A DNA stretch of 64,000 nt from Odiellus spinosus (GCA_963920705.1 OY987233.1:9783459-9847458), one strand, 5' to 3'; shown: positions 43,796-55,623, numbered from the stretch's first letter. Notes: generated by a model from the letters alone, not told the origin. A program made the numbers and translations.

Positions 43796-44366
43796 TTAAA
43801 GTGCGTCCTATTGCTCTTTGAGTTAAAAAATAATTTTCGCGCAGTTTGTAACTTCTAACAATGAGAAGTCTTTTCTCTTATTGACTTCTGTCGTTACGAA
43901 GAACGGAAAAAAACTCGAAGCTCCCAATAAGAGTTTTTTTGGCGACCGTGATGTATCCTAAACTATAAAACGAAATTCTCTATATTTGGAATTTCTTTAT
44001 CGCGTTGAAGAAATGAAAACTGCTTCTTTTTATTCCACACCTCGTTATCGATTTCAGTTACTATTCGTAAATTTGATTAACGACCTTTCGCCGGAGAGCA
44101 CTTCTATTCTATGAGTTATGAAGAGCCCGCCGGGCTATTTCCAACGGCCAAAAACTTGAAAGAAGATCGCCCAACGATCCAACCTTTTTTATTTTCCCTT
44201 ACCCGAGCATTTCCCTTACCCTTCTCATTGGAGGAATAAAGTAAAAGGAATCCAAGAACGATGATTAAAGACGTTTATAGTTTTTCTTGCTCCAAAAATC
44301 AGCAGTAAAAATTAATTTCACTAAAAAATAGGTAGAAAAAATAAAACAGAGAACTTTTAACAAAAA
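43796..44366. other. Unassigned sequence
   Basis: Nothing supported. Confidence 0.35.
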
Positions 44367-44656
44367 AGCTGGGCTTATACTAGGCCTCGAAATCGATTTG
44401 AAACGTTTCAAAATGTTTCCCTGGAGTCATGTGAACGGGAAATAGTTTTTTCTCGAATCGATTTGATTCGATTTCTCGAAACTGCTTCGGGAACCAGTTT
44501 CGTAGCGATTCGGTTTCAACAACCGATAGACGAAGCTAAGATAAATCGTTTTATAAAGATAACGCATGAACACACGCTTAAAACGATTTCTGGCGATTTG
44601 AATATCGGTTTGATTTTACCGTTTCAAATTGATTAAAAAATGCTAGTGTGACCCTT
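44367..44656. mobile_element. Family C MITE, copy C12
   Basis: AGCTGGGCTTATACTAGGCC to AAAATGCTAGTGTGACCC, nearly full length, reverse orientation. Confidence 0.8.
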
Positions 44657-44657
44657 A

Positions 44658-44815
44658 AGCCGCGTTCATAGTAAGCCTTGGAATCAATTTAAACAGTTTC
44701 AAAACGTTTGGCTAGAGTCATATGAACAGGAAACCGTCTTTTCTCGAATCGATTTAATTCGATTTCGGTTTGATTTTACCGTTTCAAATCGATTAAGAAA
44801 TGATAGTGTGACCCT
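44658..44815. mobile_element. Family C MITE, internally deleted copy C13
   Basis: AGCCGCGTTCATAGTAAGCC to GAAATGATAGTGTGACCC. The middle between TCGATTTAATTCGATTTC and GGTTTGATTTTACCG is deleted. It lies head-to-tail with C12 and abuts B10. Confidence 0.8.
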
Positions 44816-45210
44816 TAGTGATTTTTTTATCGATTCCTTATCGTTTAAATAGGCTTAATACACCAGTAAAACAAATTACAAACAAATATTAAACTAGAAA
44901 TAAATTTAAAACTTATTATATACCATCAAAATAGGCTTAACTGGATTCATGGAAATCCTGAATATCTTCGCATTGAAGGGTCAGAGACCAATCGAATGTT
45001 ATTGGAAGTCTCGTTTGGAGATCTCGCCTTAACGACGGGCCTTCACTCATTGGTCGCTGACCCTTCAATGCGAAGAAATTTAGGATATCCATGAATCCAG
45101 CTAAGCCTATTTTGATGGTAATAAGTTTTAAATTTATTTCTAGTTTAATATTTGTTTGTAATTTTTTTACTGTTGGATTAGACCTATTTAAACGATAAGC
45201 TGTTAGGTTT
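44816..45210. mobile_element. Family B MITE, copy B10 (both tips missing)
   Basis: Starts at AGTGATTTTTTTATCGATTC directly after C13 and ends at AAACGATAAGCTGTTAGG. The inner subtype contains TTCGCATTGAAGGGTCAG and CTGACCCTTCAATGCGAA. Confidence 0.8.
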
Positions 45211-45917
45211 AAAAATTGTTTATTTTCAGATAAATCTAACATCCATTTAGTCCAAAAAGATTTATTTAATGAACTGTTGTCTTGTTTATTTAATAAATAT
45301 TAATCACTATGCAGTTAATAAATTTGGTAAAGCATACATTTAACTATTTTCTGAATATGCAAACTGCAATTAAATATAATAATATATTTTAAAATAATTT
45401 AAATAACGTAAGATAAGGTTATCAGATTCGAAACAGTCCCTTATACCTGATTCCTCCAATCTAGATTTTTTTCCCCTTTCGGGCACCCTCTATCTATGAC
45501 GGTCCAAATATATTCTTCAACCTTTTTCGGCAATTTAAAATTTCCGGGCGGATATAATACAAGGGAAAAATTCATTTTCTTAACCCATTCCCGCTTTCTC
45601 TCAAGTTCTCGCCAAAGTAAGTTTTTTTTTTCTTCTTCTTATCTTACGCTTTTCAGATAAATAATTGTTTTTTTACGGAAATATATGAAATGTCACTATG
45701 AATAAGTGCGAGATTTCATCTAAAAGAAGACCGAAATATATATTTTATATTTCAGATAATTTTAAAAAAGAATTCTTGGAAAGAAAAAAAAAAATTTTGA
45801 ATCTCGCAAAAATTCACTTTGAATTTTCACTCAGAAAATTACATAATTGAAAAACAAGAAAATATCTGTGCTTAGACCAATAAAATCTGTTGCAAGTATA
45901 AAAATATATCACATTTT
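45211..45917. other. Unassigned AT-rich sequence
   Basis: Nothing supported. Confidence 0.35.
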
Positions 45918-46191
45918 AGCTACCGTCACACTAGCATATCATAATCGATTTAAAACGGTAAAATCAAACCGATATTCAAATCACCAGGAATCGTGTTTAG
46001 GCGGTGTTCACGCGTTATCTTTATAAATCTATCGGTTGTTGAAACCAAATCGGTAGGAAACTGGTTACCAAAACTGTTTCGAGAAATCGGATCAAATCGA
46101 ATCGAGAAAAAACGGTTTCCCATTCACACGACTATAGCGAAACGTTTTGATACGGTTGAAATCGATTCCAAGGCCTTGTATGAACTCGGCT
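45918..46191. mobile_element. Family C MITE, copy C14
   Basis: AGCTACCGTCACACTAGC to CTTGTATGAACTCGGCT; the interior lacks ATCGATTTATCGTAGC. Confidence 0.8.
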
Positions 46192-46312
46192 TTTGTTGAT
46201 AACAGTAATACAGTAATTAAAAGTCCCTTTTTCCTGTTAATTACTCCAAAATTATTGTTTAAAGTCGGCGTTTTACCCCCCATACTTATTTAAATCGTCC
46301 ACCATGTAGAAA

Positions 46313-46877
46313 AGGGGATACCAGCCAATCAGACTTTTACTTTGGGAAAATCTTATTCCGTGTTTTGTTATATGGCGCCACAGTCTCCAACGGGGCTCAA
46401 AAACATACTTTTACTCGAATTTATATCAATTTTTATGGGAAATGTGGCGCCACCTTTGGGGGCTTTCCATTAGTATATATAATCATGGGCCAAGAAACGT
46501 GATACCAGGACATGACTTTTCTTAAAAAACCCGTCTCCTATCTGTAACACGTGTCTACTATCGCCGCCTTTTGACAAAAGCACGAAACTTCGGAACTACG
46601 TCACTTTAGGTACAAATATAAAGGTCACGTGATAGGGTATATTTTATAAATTTTAAACCGTCGTCTGCAAAAACGGAAATTCCGTCAGATTTTTGTACCC
46701 AATTTCCTTCCCTCCCCCTACCATTTCACCCCCATCACGAGCGTCGCCCGTTACAACTAGTGTCCGTCTGGGTTTGTACGTACGAAGCTGCGGCTGTTAT
46801 GTCCTGGTATCACGTTTCTTGGCCCATGATATAATATTGGAATTAAAAGACGTGATTTGATTGGCCGGTATCCCCTT
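46313..46877. mobile_element. Foldback element hosting nested G
   Basis: AAGGGGATACCAGCCAATCA on the left pairs with GATTGGCCGGTATCCCCTT on the right. Inverted GGCGCCACAGTCTCC / GGTGGCGCCACCTTTGG-like segments lie in the left part. The right arm is short because G inserted off-centre. Target duplication not resolved. Confidence 0.6.
46484..46828. mobile_element. Family G MITE, 30-bp perfect ends, 7-bp target duplication
   Basis: 345 bp. The first 30 bases (CATGGGCCAAGAAACGTGAT / ACCAGGACAT) are repeated exactly as the reverse complement at the right end. The direct repeat ATATAAT flanks it at 46477-46483 and 46829-46835. CATG ends, ~30-bp terminal repeats and a 7-8 bp duplication resemble P-element layout (31-bp ends beginning CATG), but no transposase is present to confirm. 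Confidence 0.85.
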
Positions 46878-47516
46878 GGAGGTCAGCGTATAAGATCGAT
46901 ATTGAAAAGTACTTTTAGATACATTTTTTTTACTAAATAACATACTTAATTAAAGTTATCGCGTATCACACAAAATTTTCTTCAATCTCTCTTTAAGTTT
47001 TTATTATTTTCGTCGAAATATCGCTTACTTGGGGTAATAAATTGAACATTATAAAGCTAAGCAACCAATCATAGTTGGTATAAAAATAATAAGTATCAAA
47101 TCTGAAAACGAAACGCGCATCTACTCGTTGTTGCAATGTCCGAATAAGATTATGTATACGAGAAGGAAAAGAATAGAAGGCGAATTGTCGCTGTGGAAAT
47201 TGGCTTTTCCCGTTTGTTTAAACGATACTCGTCACGACATTAGTCCTCCTCCCCTTGTGACAAAAGCCTCAGTGTTTCCCCGACAATTTCCCTCGTCGAC
47301 CCGCGTTTCTCCGAGGGGGGACAATCTACATAATTGTTGTTAGTTTCTGTCAGATACAGCCAAACCCCAGTCATCATCTCAGCGGGGAATACGAAATTTA
47401 AAGAGTTAGGAACTCGCTTTCTAGCTCGAACGCTATTCATTTCAATCTTACTAATTTATTAAAATAATTTACTGCCAATATAGGGCTACAAAAAATTATG
47501 TTTCTTGCTCTATAAG
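46878..47516. other. Unassigned, short open frames
   Basis: 47128-47343 (+, 71 residues) and an overlapping minus frame are open in a less AT-rich block; no product recognised. Confidence 0.3.
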
Positions 47517-47892
47517 TCAATCACTTTATTACATAAAATTTAACAACGCTCCGTAGATTAATACTATCAGCAAAGGTTTGGGTAAATTCTGCAGGATTCG
47601 AGACACTCTAGCGGCCGCAGTCGCCCTGTAAATAGTGAACGGAGGAAGCGACACTCTGCGGAGAAATTCCTGAGTTGGGGGGAAGACAATATAGGCAAAC
47701 ACGGCCCGCCTAAATTCCAACACGAGTCTCTCCCGTCTCAAAATATCGAGGAAGAGTCCATATCACTCGAGCCAGACAGGGGTGATGACTTTTTTGGCTA
47801 TTTTAAGTGATGGGCCATGACGTAAAACTAGACCTTTGCTTATAGTATTAAGCTACGGGGTGTTGCTTACTTTTATTGAATAAAGTGATAGA
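47517..47892. mobile_element. Family A MITE, copy A8
   Basis: TCAATCACTTTATTACATAA to GAATAAAGTGATAGAC, core with GCGGCCGC. The left terminal repeat lacks the GGTCCGGGTAAATGTACCGG part. Confidence 0.85.
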
Positions 47893-48573
47893 CTTTTGAT
47901 AAAATTTACATAATTTTATTACATTTTAAACACAAATATTGGAAATCTAAAATGAAATTAAAATTCAATTTCAAATGGTGATAATTAAATTCACCGTACT
48001 AAAACTAGTGTAACTTAAAACGCTTGTTAAACAACCGAAACAACGTTATAACTTACTTTAAATAATTAAACCTAATAATTATTAAATGAAATTCAAACTC
48101 GATTTTTCTATCATCGTGTTTAAACTTTAACGTTGTTAATGTCCGACAGACATACAGATATTATTTCATAAAGCGTTTTGATTGTGAATCAAAAAGTTTA
48201 GTTTTATAAAAGGAAATAATTCAAATGGAACAGATCTCATTATTATTTGTGTCACTAACCCTTTAAAGTCACGTTGCGAGGCCAATGTTAAATTGCTAGA
48301 AAAGATACGTACAGAATTTTCCCAAAAATAGAATAAAAAGACCCAATTGAGATATACATATTTGCAATTCACATCTTAAGAAAGAATGAAAAATTACATT
48401 ATAAAACATATTTTTATATTGATATTTCAATGCATTCCTCTTCTTCTACATTCAATTCAAGTAGCTGGGTTTCCATCGCGTTATAAACTTAATAAATTTT
48501 CTTATAAAAGGCAACTTTAAAGGTAGGGTGAAGAGTTAGAAGAACTGATTGGTCGATTCTACTTTTGAAAATA
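47893..48573. other. Unassigned, includes dispersed GTCCGACAGAC repeat copy 2
   Basis: 48133-48270 starts TGTCCGACAGACATACAG and ends TCACTAACCCTTTAAAGTC, matching 33262-33385 at both ends. Confidence 0.4.
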
Positions 48574-49069
48574 CAGGGTCGGTACACGACCTGGAAAACC
48601 TGGAAAAGTCAGGGAATTTGGAAATTGACCCAAAAAGTCAGGGAAAAGTCAGTGAATTTGGAAAGTGGCCCCAAAGGTCAGGGAAACGTCTGGGAATTTT
48701 AAAATTGCTCCAATAGGTCAGGGAAAAGTAAAGGAATTTGAAAATAGCCCAAATGGTCAGAGAAATTAAATATTTTGGTATGTGTCAAGGAACTGTTTAT
48801 GATTGGTTTACCAATCAGTTGCAACGTAATTATTTTAAACTGAAAATATTTGCCTAATGATTCAAATTGTTTTTCATATTCTGAGTAAACTATCCTGGCC
48901 CTGATTAATAAAATATGTAAAATAAAATGTGGGAATTGCCAACAGCTCGCTCGTAAGAATAAATTCATGAAAATAATATTAAAATTGGTCATTAAAATTA
49001 TTTGGAAATGGTCAGGGAAAATCTGGAAAAGTCAGGGAAATTAACTTCCAAAATTTTGTACGAACCCTG
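48574..49069. mobile_element. Family H MITE, copy H2
   Basis: CAGGGTCGGTACACGACCTG to TTTTGTACGAACCCTG, flanked by AAATA on both sides (48569-48573, 49070-49074). The left half contains four variants of GTCAGGGAAAAGTCAGTGAA. A 97-residue minus frame inside shows no known domain. Confidence 0.8.
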
Positions 49070-49216
49070 AAATAAGACATTCCTGGATATGTCTTTGATT
49101 TGTGGTTTCTCTTTTTAATTCAATGCCAAAATCAGGTTTCTTTTGTACAGTTCAGAGGTTATTCCCGCGTGTTTTATTTTTAAATCACTTAATTTTGCTT
49201 TTCATCATCCATTTAA

Positions 49217-49635
49217 AGGGAGAATGCAAGCTAATAAGTGAATTTTTTTATCGATTCCTTATCTTTTAAATAAACTTAAACCTACCGTAACTAAAATTTA
49301 CAAACTAATATTAAACTAGAAATAAATTTAAAACTTAACATTAAAATAGGCTTAGCTGGATTAATGGAGATTATCTGAACTCCCCAGAGGGTATAAGGAG
49401 TAGCGACCAATGAAATTATTCACGATGGCTCTTATATGGGATGCAGGATCTCCACGATCAATATCATTGGTCGCTGGACTTTATAGGGAGAGTTCAGGAT
49501 ATCATGAATGCAGCTAAGCCTATTTTGATCATAAGTTTTAAATTTATTTCAAGTTTAATATTCCTTGGATTAGACCTATTTAAACGATAAGGAATCGATA
49601 AAAGAAGTCAGTTGTTGTTAGGTTGCATTCTCCCT
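49217..49635. mobile_element. Family B MITE, copy B11 (both TTAA flanks)
   Basis: TTAA at 49213-49216 and 49636-49639. Ends AGGGAGAATGCAAGCTAA and GGTTGCATTCTCCCT. Inner subtype GTATAAGGAGTAGCGACCAA. Confidence 0.9.
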
Positions 49636-49639
49636 TTAA

Positions 49640-49979
49640 GAATAATTTGAATTTATTTTGGTTTTTCGTGAAAAATAAATAATTCAAATTACAACATTAT
49701 TTTAAATTCTCCAACGTGAGTTACAAAATTAACCCACGTAACCTAAAGTCGAAGTACATTTCTAACTTACCGTTTTCCAATAAATATAAATCAGGCTTCA
49801 AAACAGCTCCCTCAATTATCTTTTCCTCTATTCTCGTGTATCGAAAATATTATAAATTCCCTCGTGACATCGAGAAACAAATCTTATTGGAAAATTTGCG
49901 GTCGGTCCGATTCCCATATAATATATACTCAAAGAGATTGAAAAATCCTTATTACTATTTATTGTAGCTTTGTCTCTAT
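49640..49979. other. Unassigned, one 83-residue + frame
   Basis: 49716-49967 is open and lysine- and tyrosine-rich (NKYKSGFKTAPSIIFSSI), as expected of AT-rich random sequence. No domain recognised. Confidence 0.3.
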
Positions 49980-50270
49980 AGCTACGTTCACACTAGTAAT
50001 TCTTAATCGATTTGAAACGGTAAAATCAAACCGATATTCGAATCGCCAGGAGTCGTGTTTAAGCGTCACGAGTTCACGCGTTATCTTTATAAATCGATTT
50101 ATCGTAGCTTCATCTATCGGTTGTTGAAACCGAATCGTTACGAAACTGGTTCCCGAAGCAGTTTCGAGAAATCGAATCAAATCGATTCGAGAAAAGACGG
50201 TTTCCCGTTCACACGACGAAACGATTTAAAACGGTTTAAATCGATTCCAAGGCCTAGTATGAACCCGGTT
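49980..50270. mobile_element. Family C MITE, copy C15
   Basis: AGCTACGTTCACACTAGT to CTAGTATGAACCCGG, near full length, forward orientation. Confidence 0.85.
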
Positions 50271-50434
50271 TCCTTAAATTTTGACCTCTGCCTACCATGG
50301 AGCAATAACATATGTGAAATCCATAAATATTAAATATTTATTGGTGTGGTAACATATTAATCTTCAGTTTTAATCTCTCCATAGTTCCATTAAATATTTA
50401 CCAATTAAAAACGGTCTTGCTTCTTATTCTCAAA

Positions 50435-50690
50435 AGCATTGAAATCGATTTAAACCGTTTCAAAACGTTTCGCTAGAGTCATCTGAACTGGAAACCGTCT
50501 TTTCTCGGATCGATTTGATTCGATTTCTCGAAATTGCTTCGGGAACCAGTTTCATACCGATTCGATTTCAACAACCGATAGATGAATCTACAATAAATCG
50601 ATTTATAAAGATAATGCGTGAAAACGATTCCTGGTGATTTAATTGTTCGATTTTACCGTTTCAAATCGATTTGGAAATGCTAGTGTGATA
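50435..50690. mobile_element. Family C MITE, copy C16 (reverse)
   Basis: Starts at AGCATTGAAATCGATTTAAA, missing the outer bases, and ends GGAAATGCTAGTGTGATA. Confidence 0.8.
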
Positions 50691-51499
50691 AAGTGGTGAC
50701 TTTCTTAGCTGAACCTTTTATATCATATTTAGGAGATGAATAAAAATAAGAGTTGATATTTGTCCCAGATTTTCGATAACTAAGATTCAGAAAAAAGATG
50801 TGAAATCAAGGCAGTGACTCATCGGTTTTCATTTACCCTTTAAGGTCCAATATCGTAAGAAAAAACAAAAACTCGAGTGTGTCTTATAGGGAGGTCAATC
50901 GATTATAGGTTTATGGTCGAGTTTTAGTTTCCCCAAACGGTCATGTTAACTAGATTAACTTGAAAGTCTGCGGTAATGGATAAATAATGACTTCAAGAAC
51001 TAGGCTACCTAAGTATAATCTATTCCAGTATCAATGGACAGCGTTGACGCGACTACGATACGAAATATACTACGCAATTATATATATATGGAAATCGAGG
51101 AAGAGTAGCTTCCATCGTGCTGACAAGTAAAACGGTAATAAACTAGTGTAAATATTTTAAAGCTAAAACACTCTCGAAGATAAGTTTAAAGGCCGCAGCG
51201 CTGCTTATATTCGTACGAATGAAGTTAAGCTAGAAATTTAAGAATTCGTAACAAGAATGTATTTATTTCTTTTTTCTTAAAATTCTTAATGGGCGTTCGA
51301 ATTAAGGGGGTGACTTACAAATGTTTCGATGAAACGTCATCGATATGATATCTTTCCTTCCAACAACCGCCGTAATCTTAAATTATAACTTGGCTCACAA
51401 TAGCCAAGAATTAACACAATACAGTAGTCAAATAAAACTTTGAAATTTGTTGTGTTCAGTGTCGCGTAACGAAGATCTTAATTTATTTCCTATGGCACT
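50691..51499. other. Unassigned, with a short echo of the promoter segment
   Basis: 51395-51450 (GCCAAGAATTAACACAATAC and AAACTTTGAAATTTG) resembles the block at 51957-52000 and at 6180-6225. A piece of the promoter region therefore seems to be present an extra time upstream of copy 2. Confidence 0.4.
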
Positions 51500-52435
51500 A
51501 AATTGAAAATGAATAATTTTGAAGAGAGACTCTGAAATCAATTATAGATTTATGTACCGTCGCGAGTCCAGCGGACGCTCCCACGAATGTGCTGTATTTG
51601 CCGCCCGTTTGTGAGGTGATGAGTATCATCGGGAGCCTCCATTTGCTTCGTATTTTAGTTTTAACTTTCTTAAACCTAACTCCGAAAGTAAATTACAATA
51701 ATTGGCAGGCGTAAGATAACGCTTAATGTGTATTGAACTTAAATTTGACCTTGGTACAAGATACAATCCATATTCAAAGTCTCCTTTGTAACGTAACGCA
51801 ATGGTTGGTTTTGGAGGATTGCGTTTTTAATAGTGATAATGATTCATTCTTCAATTCTAAAAGGTAATTTGAGTTTTATTTATTTTAATCCTTATAAATA
51901 ATCCCTAAAACCTTTTCCGTGTGTGCTGTATGAGAAAGATATAAGCTTGTTTTTCACCAAGGCTTAACACAAATACGTTAGTCTATTAAACTTTGAAATT
52001 GAACCTAGGGAATTCGTCCGCGGGGGCTACGAGTATATAATTGGTATGGAAATCGATACACTTGTCTGTTTTTCATGTATATTAGCATATAGAAAAGGCT
52101 TAAAGCTTCATTAATGTAGGTTAATAGGACTAGTTTTATCTAAAAGGGAGAGAGAAACCCAAACCTGCAATATAATACTTTAATTATCTTAGAAAAACTA
52201 TTGTTTGTATTAATATTGTCCCCAGAAATACCTCTATTTATGTTTTACAAAGTATACAATTAGATTTGGCACAAATTCGTTTTTCAAATAGTTTAAATAA
52301 GCATTAATTATTTTTAATATTTCTTAGGTTAAGGAAGATGAAATAATACCGAGTCATCCAGCAACGACACGGAAAAGCCCGCGAGTGGCCGACGCCGATG
52401 CAGGAAACTCGAACGCGCCTGAAAGACTATTTGCG

Positions 52436-52443
52436 TATAAATA
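52436..52443 (+). promoter_or_regulatory. TATA box of promoter copy 2
   Basis: TATAAATA in GCGTATAAATATTCAACC. Expected start of transcription is near 52466, giving an ATG-free leader of about 143 nt. Confidence 0.6.
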
Positions 52444-52609
52444 TTCAACCTACACTGATCTAAGAGTGGATCAAAGGTTACCTTAAAAGGCCCAACGAGT
52501 TTGTGAATTCGCGTTTGTTAACTTTTCGTGTTGTGCGCGTGTGTTTGTTTTCGAAATCGCGTGAAGTGTGAACATTCCTGACCTACGCTTTATTTTGGAT
52601 ACTGATATT

Positions 52610-52647
52610 ATGAACTCAAACAGCATTCATCGTAGAACTTCAAATGG
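52610..52647 (+). CDS. First coding exon, copy 2, gene not identified
   Basis: Encodes MNSNSIHRRTSN plus two bases, followed by the donor GTAAGT at 52648. It has the same length and phase as the exon at 6772-6809. Changes from copy 1 are one amino-acid replacement (Pro10 to Thr), a silent change in codon 12 and a change in the split codon. The ATG is again the first after the TATA box. Downstream exons are not recognised in the remaining 11 kb. Either the first intron is long or this copy is a promoter/exon fragment without a gene. The protein family is unknown. Confidence 0.4.
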
Positions 52648-52870
52648 GTAAGTTTTATATAAATTCCATGTTTGTGTTGTTTGTTTTATGGGGATATTAG
52701 TTTTAACGTGGTTACTTACGATATTGAAATTGAATAATTTAATACGGTTGTAAATTGAGTGTAATGTAAAGTGTTGTGTGTAAGTTACTTCTACTAATTC
52801 CTTCGGGTATATTTTTCTACTTTACATAATTAATCCAAAGATATAGTATTACCATAAATAATTTTTATTT

Positions 52871-54070
52871 AAACGTGTGGCGACACCAGGATTTTTTCTC
52901 GCGTAGTATGATAACTTTTAGAAGCCTTTATTTTATAGTACGCTGACTTTTTTGATCGACAGTAATTAGAGGGCCATTTTAAGAAGATTTTAAAGCCACT
53001 TTCGTTTGTTTTCGAGGCCCATTTGAGTGGATTTTGGGGCCTCTGTGAAATTTACAAGTATGATATAGCCAGGCCCGAGCGGCGCCATTGTGTAATATAT
53101 ATAAATTACTGTTATTAACGTAATAGTTAAGCATTTAAAGTTATAGTTAAAGCTAAAGCCGATAATTTGCCGACTTACTCCGACATTGAAGTTATAAAGG
53201 GGTAAAGGTCACGATGATACTCTTCACTTGCAAGGGAGGGAAGGGGCATAATATTGTAAAATAAAATAGTTCAAATGTTTCAAAGGCTTAATATCTTACC
53301 CAATTAAGAGATTGCTGTGAAAATAAAATCTATATCTGATTCGTTCAAGGCCATCCCCCAGAAAATTGTAAGAATTTAATATTTTCCGTACAGATTGGAA
53401 ATGAACTAGGCTAGTAAAAGAGGTAAAAGCCCTACACAAAGGAGCGTTGTATGGAGCATTAGATTAATAGACTTCAAAGGATATAGATCCGCGTCTGTTG
53501 TTATGAAATGAAAGTATATCAGAACATGGAAATTCTTACATACCCATATACTTAATTATCAGATGATTTTAGAACATGAATTTTCATGATAAATAGTGTA
53601 CTGTAATGATAAGTTTGGAAGACATTGAAGGTGATAACAAGGCAACTTTCATTTCACTCTTAGCGGCCGTAACACCTTATCACACTAATCACGCGGATCA
53701 AAGGGAGATTTCATTTTCCACGATACAATATCTTTGAGATATAAGAGTGTCTATATTGAAAGCTCAGTTTTGGTGATTCTATCGACAGCATCGTTTACTT
53801 TTTAAAACCAATAATGAATATGAATATTGGGTTGCTCCAGCCTTACATCCACCTTTATCTTCGCTGTTTCAAAACTAAATAATATTATTTGCCCCTGAAT
53901 GTCAGATTTGTCTTGAACACGGTTGTACGAAAGTTGAAACACTTCTACAGGCGTTCCTCGCCTAACTTCGATCTTTTCTAGTTATGATAGTAGTTACGTG
54001 ACATATATTAAAAGCTAGTTCGAAACCATGTTTTCCTTCACTCAAAGATAACTTAAATAAGTTTAGGGTT
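52871..54070. other. Unassigned, with two dispersed fragments
   Basis: 52990-53045 matches 5516-5585 (TTTCGTTTGTTTTCGAGG, AGTGGATTTTGGGGCC). 53918-53970 is an inverted match to 27420-27470. No gene recognised, though this would be intron of copy 2 if that gene is real. Confidence 0.4.
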
Positions 54071-54072
54071 TA

Positions 54073-54248
54073 GAGATCGGGGTTTGGACAAGAAAATTTC
54101 TGATTATTTTATCATTTTTCATTACTTAAAATTTTTCGAGGAAAGTCTATGATAAATCCAATGTAATCGCGAATAATTTTCCGATTATTTTTTTATGATT
54201 AACTGATTAACTGATAGTTGTGGATTATTTTGTCCAAACCCCGATCTC
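54073..54248. mobile_element. Small TA-flanked MITE
   Basis: 176 bp. GAGATCGGGGTTTGGACAA and its complement form perfect 19-bp ends, with TA at 54071-54072 and 54249-54250. The first bases (GAGATCGG) recall family E (GAGCTCGG), which also has TA flanks. Confidence 0.8.
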
Positions 54249-54344
54249 TATTAGGGTTTATTTAAATAACTTAAACCTCCTTCGATAAACATCGATAAAA
54301 CCTCTCTCAAAGCGCTAAGCCGAAACCATTATCATTAAGACTAA

Positions 54345-54469
54345 GTGGGAATTACCAAGAAGTCGCTTGTAAGAATTTTATTGTAAAATATTAATAATGG
54401 TCAAGGAAATTATTTAGAAATGATCAGAAGAAACCTGGAATTATCTTCCAAAATTTTGTAAGAACCCTG
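54345..54469. mobile_element. Family H right-end fragment (H4)
   Basis: GAATTACCAAGAAGTCGCTT to TTTTGTAAGAACCCTG matches the last ~150 bp of H2. The left part is absent. Confidence 0.65.
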
Positions 54470-54512
54470 TTTAAATTCTCGCGTCCGACAGAAAGACAGA
54501 CATTGTTATATA

Positions 54513-54696
54513 AGCCGCGTTCACACTAGACACTTTGAAATCGTTTTCAAACCGTTTCAAATGATCAAATCGACTTTTCAACCGACTAATTACGTTTTTG
54601 GACAAAATATCTCTATATTTGACCCAGAAACTTTACATTTTGACCTTTTTAAAACGGTTAAAAACTGTTTGAAAGTCCTGTAATGTGAACACGACT
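54513..54696. mobile_element. Short MITE with family C-like tips
   Basis: AGCCGCGTTCACACTAGAC and TAATGTGAACACGACT ends; the inner arms CAAACCGTTTCAAATG / AAAAACTGTTTGAAAG pair. The body differs from ordinary C elements, so this is a related but separate family. Confidence 0.6.
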
Positions 54697-55236
54697 ATAT
54701 TTTCGATTGTTGCAAGTCTTACCAAATAGGTTAGAATTCCACGCAAAAGCGAGCTAGGTTAACTACACCGACAATGGTCGTTAATTTGAAATTCGTGTGC
54801 GCGTCGGCCTTAAGAATACCTGTAGTTTTATTTTAAAACCTCTTACTTAGTAATGGATGTTACGCAAACCTTCCAAACCAGATTATGGTTTCGGATTTTT
54901 CTCATTTGTTAGGATTTAAATTTTTCCCTATCGATTTTACTATTACGTTAGCAGATGATAAGCTTCTCGTCGGAATGAACTGGTTTAATCTAGTTCGCTG
55001 ACTTTAAGGGCTACACGCAAGGTCCCTGCAGTTTTTTAGATTTGAATTCAAATTTTGTTTATCCCTATCGCATTCGCTTTCCAGTGGGCGAGTTTCTTTG
55101 CGGATAGAATTTCTCCAAAAACGGAAATCTGAAATTTATATCTATTTTTTCATTGGAAGATAAAAAATACTAGAGCGAAATTTCTTATGCCTTAACATCG
55201 CAAAATTAACTTCTAAACGAGCTAGTTATAAAATAA
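54697..55236. other. Unassigned sequence
   Basis: Nothing supported. Confidence 0.35.
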
Positions 55237-55623
55237 GCAACCTAAAAATAAGTTATTAGGCCTAATTCATTACTAAAATATTTTACAAACAAGTATTAAA
55301 CTTGAAATAAATTTAAAACTTACCATCAAAATAGGCTTAACTGAATTCATAGAGATTCTGAATTTCTTCGCATTGATGAGTCAGCGACCAATCAGCGAAT
55401 GTCCGACGATAAGGCGAGATCTCCATGAGACTTCTTGATAACATTCGATTGGTCGCTGATCCATCAATGCGAAGAAATTCAGGATCTCCATGAATCCAGC
55501 TAAGCCTATTTTGATGGTAAGTTATAAATTTATTTTTAGTTGAATATTTGTTTGTAATTTTTTTTAACTGGTGGATTAGGCTTATTTTAACGATAATGAA
55601 TCGAAAATAAATCACGTGTTGTA
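55237..55623. mobile_element. Family B MITE, copy B12 (tips eroded)
   Basis: From GCAACCTAAAAATAAG to AAATAAATCACGTGTTG. Inner subtype TTTCTTCGCATTGATGAG / GATCCATCAATGCGAAGA. Confidence 0.8.

Larger units (their letters stand above)
51500..52870 (+). repeat. Two-copy segment, copy 2: upstream region, promoter, first exon, start of intron
   Basis: Diverged counterpart of 5719-6970. Differences include extra sequence near 52055-52080 and 52145-52190, and ACTGAT inserted just before the ATG. The TATA box, leader, exon length and donor are all kept. The selective survival of these parts suggests that the promoter function was under constraint for some time after duplication. Confidence 0.75.

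Noticed and set aside
50055..50333. Frames recurring in family C copies (YKSIYRSFIYRLLKPNRYETG type)
   Set aside because: They arise from the shared MITE sequence, appear in both orientations of the arms, and are broken or shifted in most copies.
5719..52870. Long terminal repeats of one retrotransposon (5.7 kb and 51.5 kb copies)
   Set aside because: The copies are 46 kb apart, diverged, lack TG...CA boundaries, and contain an ATG exon with a splice donor. No gag or pol frame lies between them.
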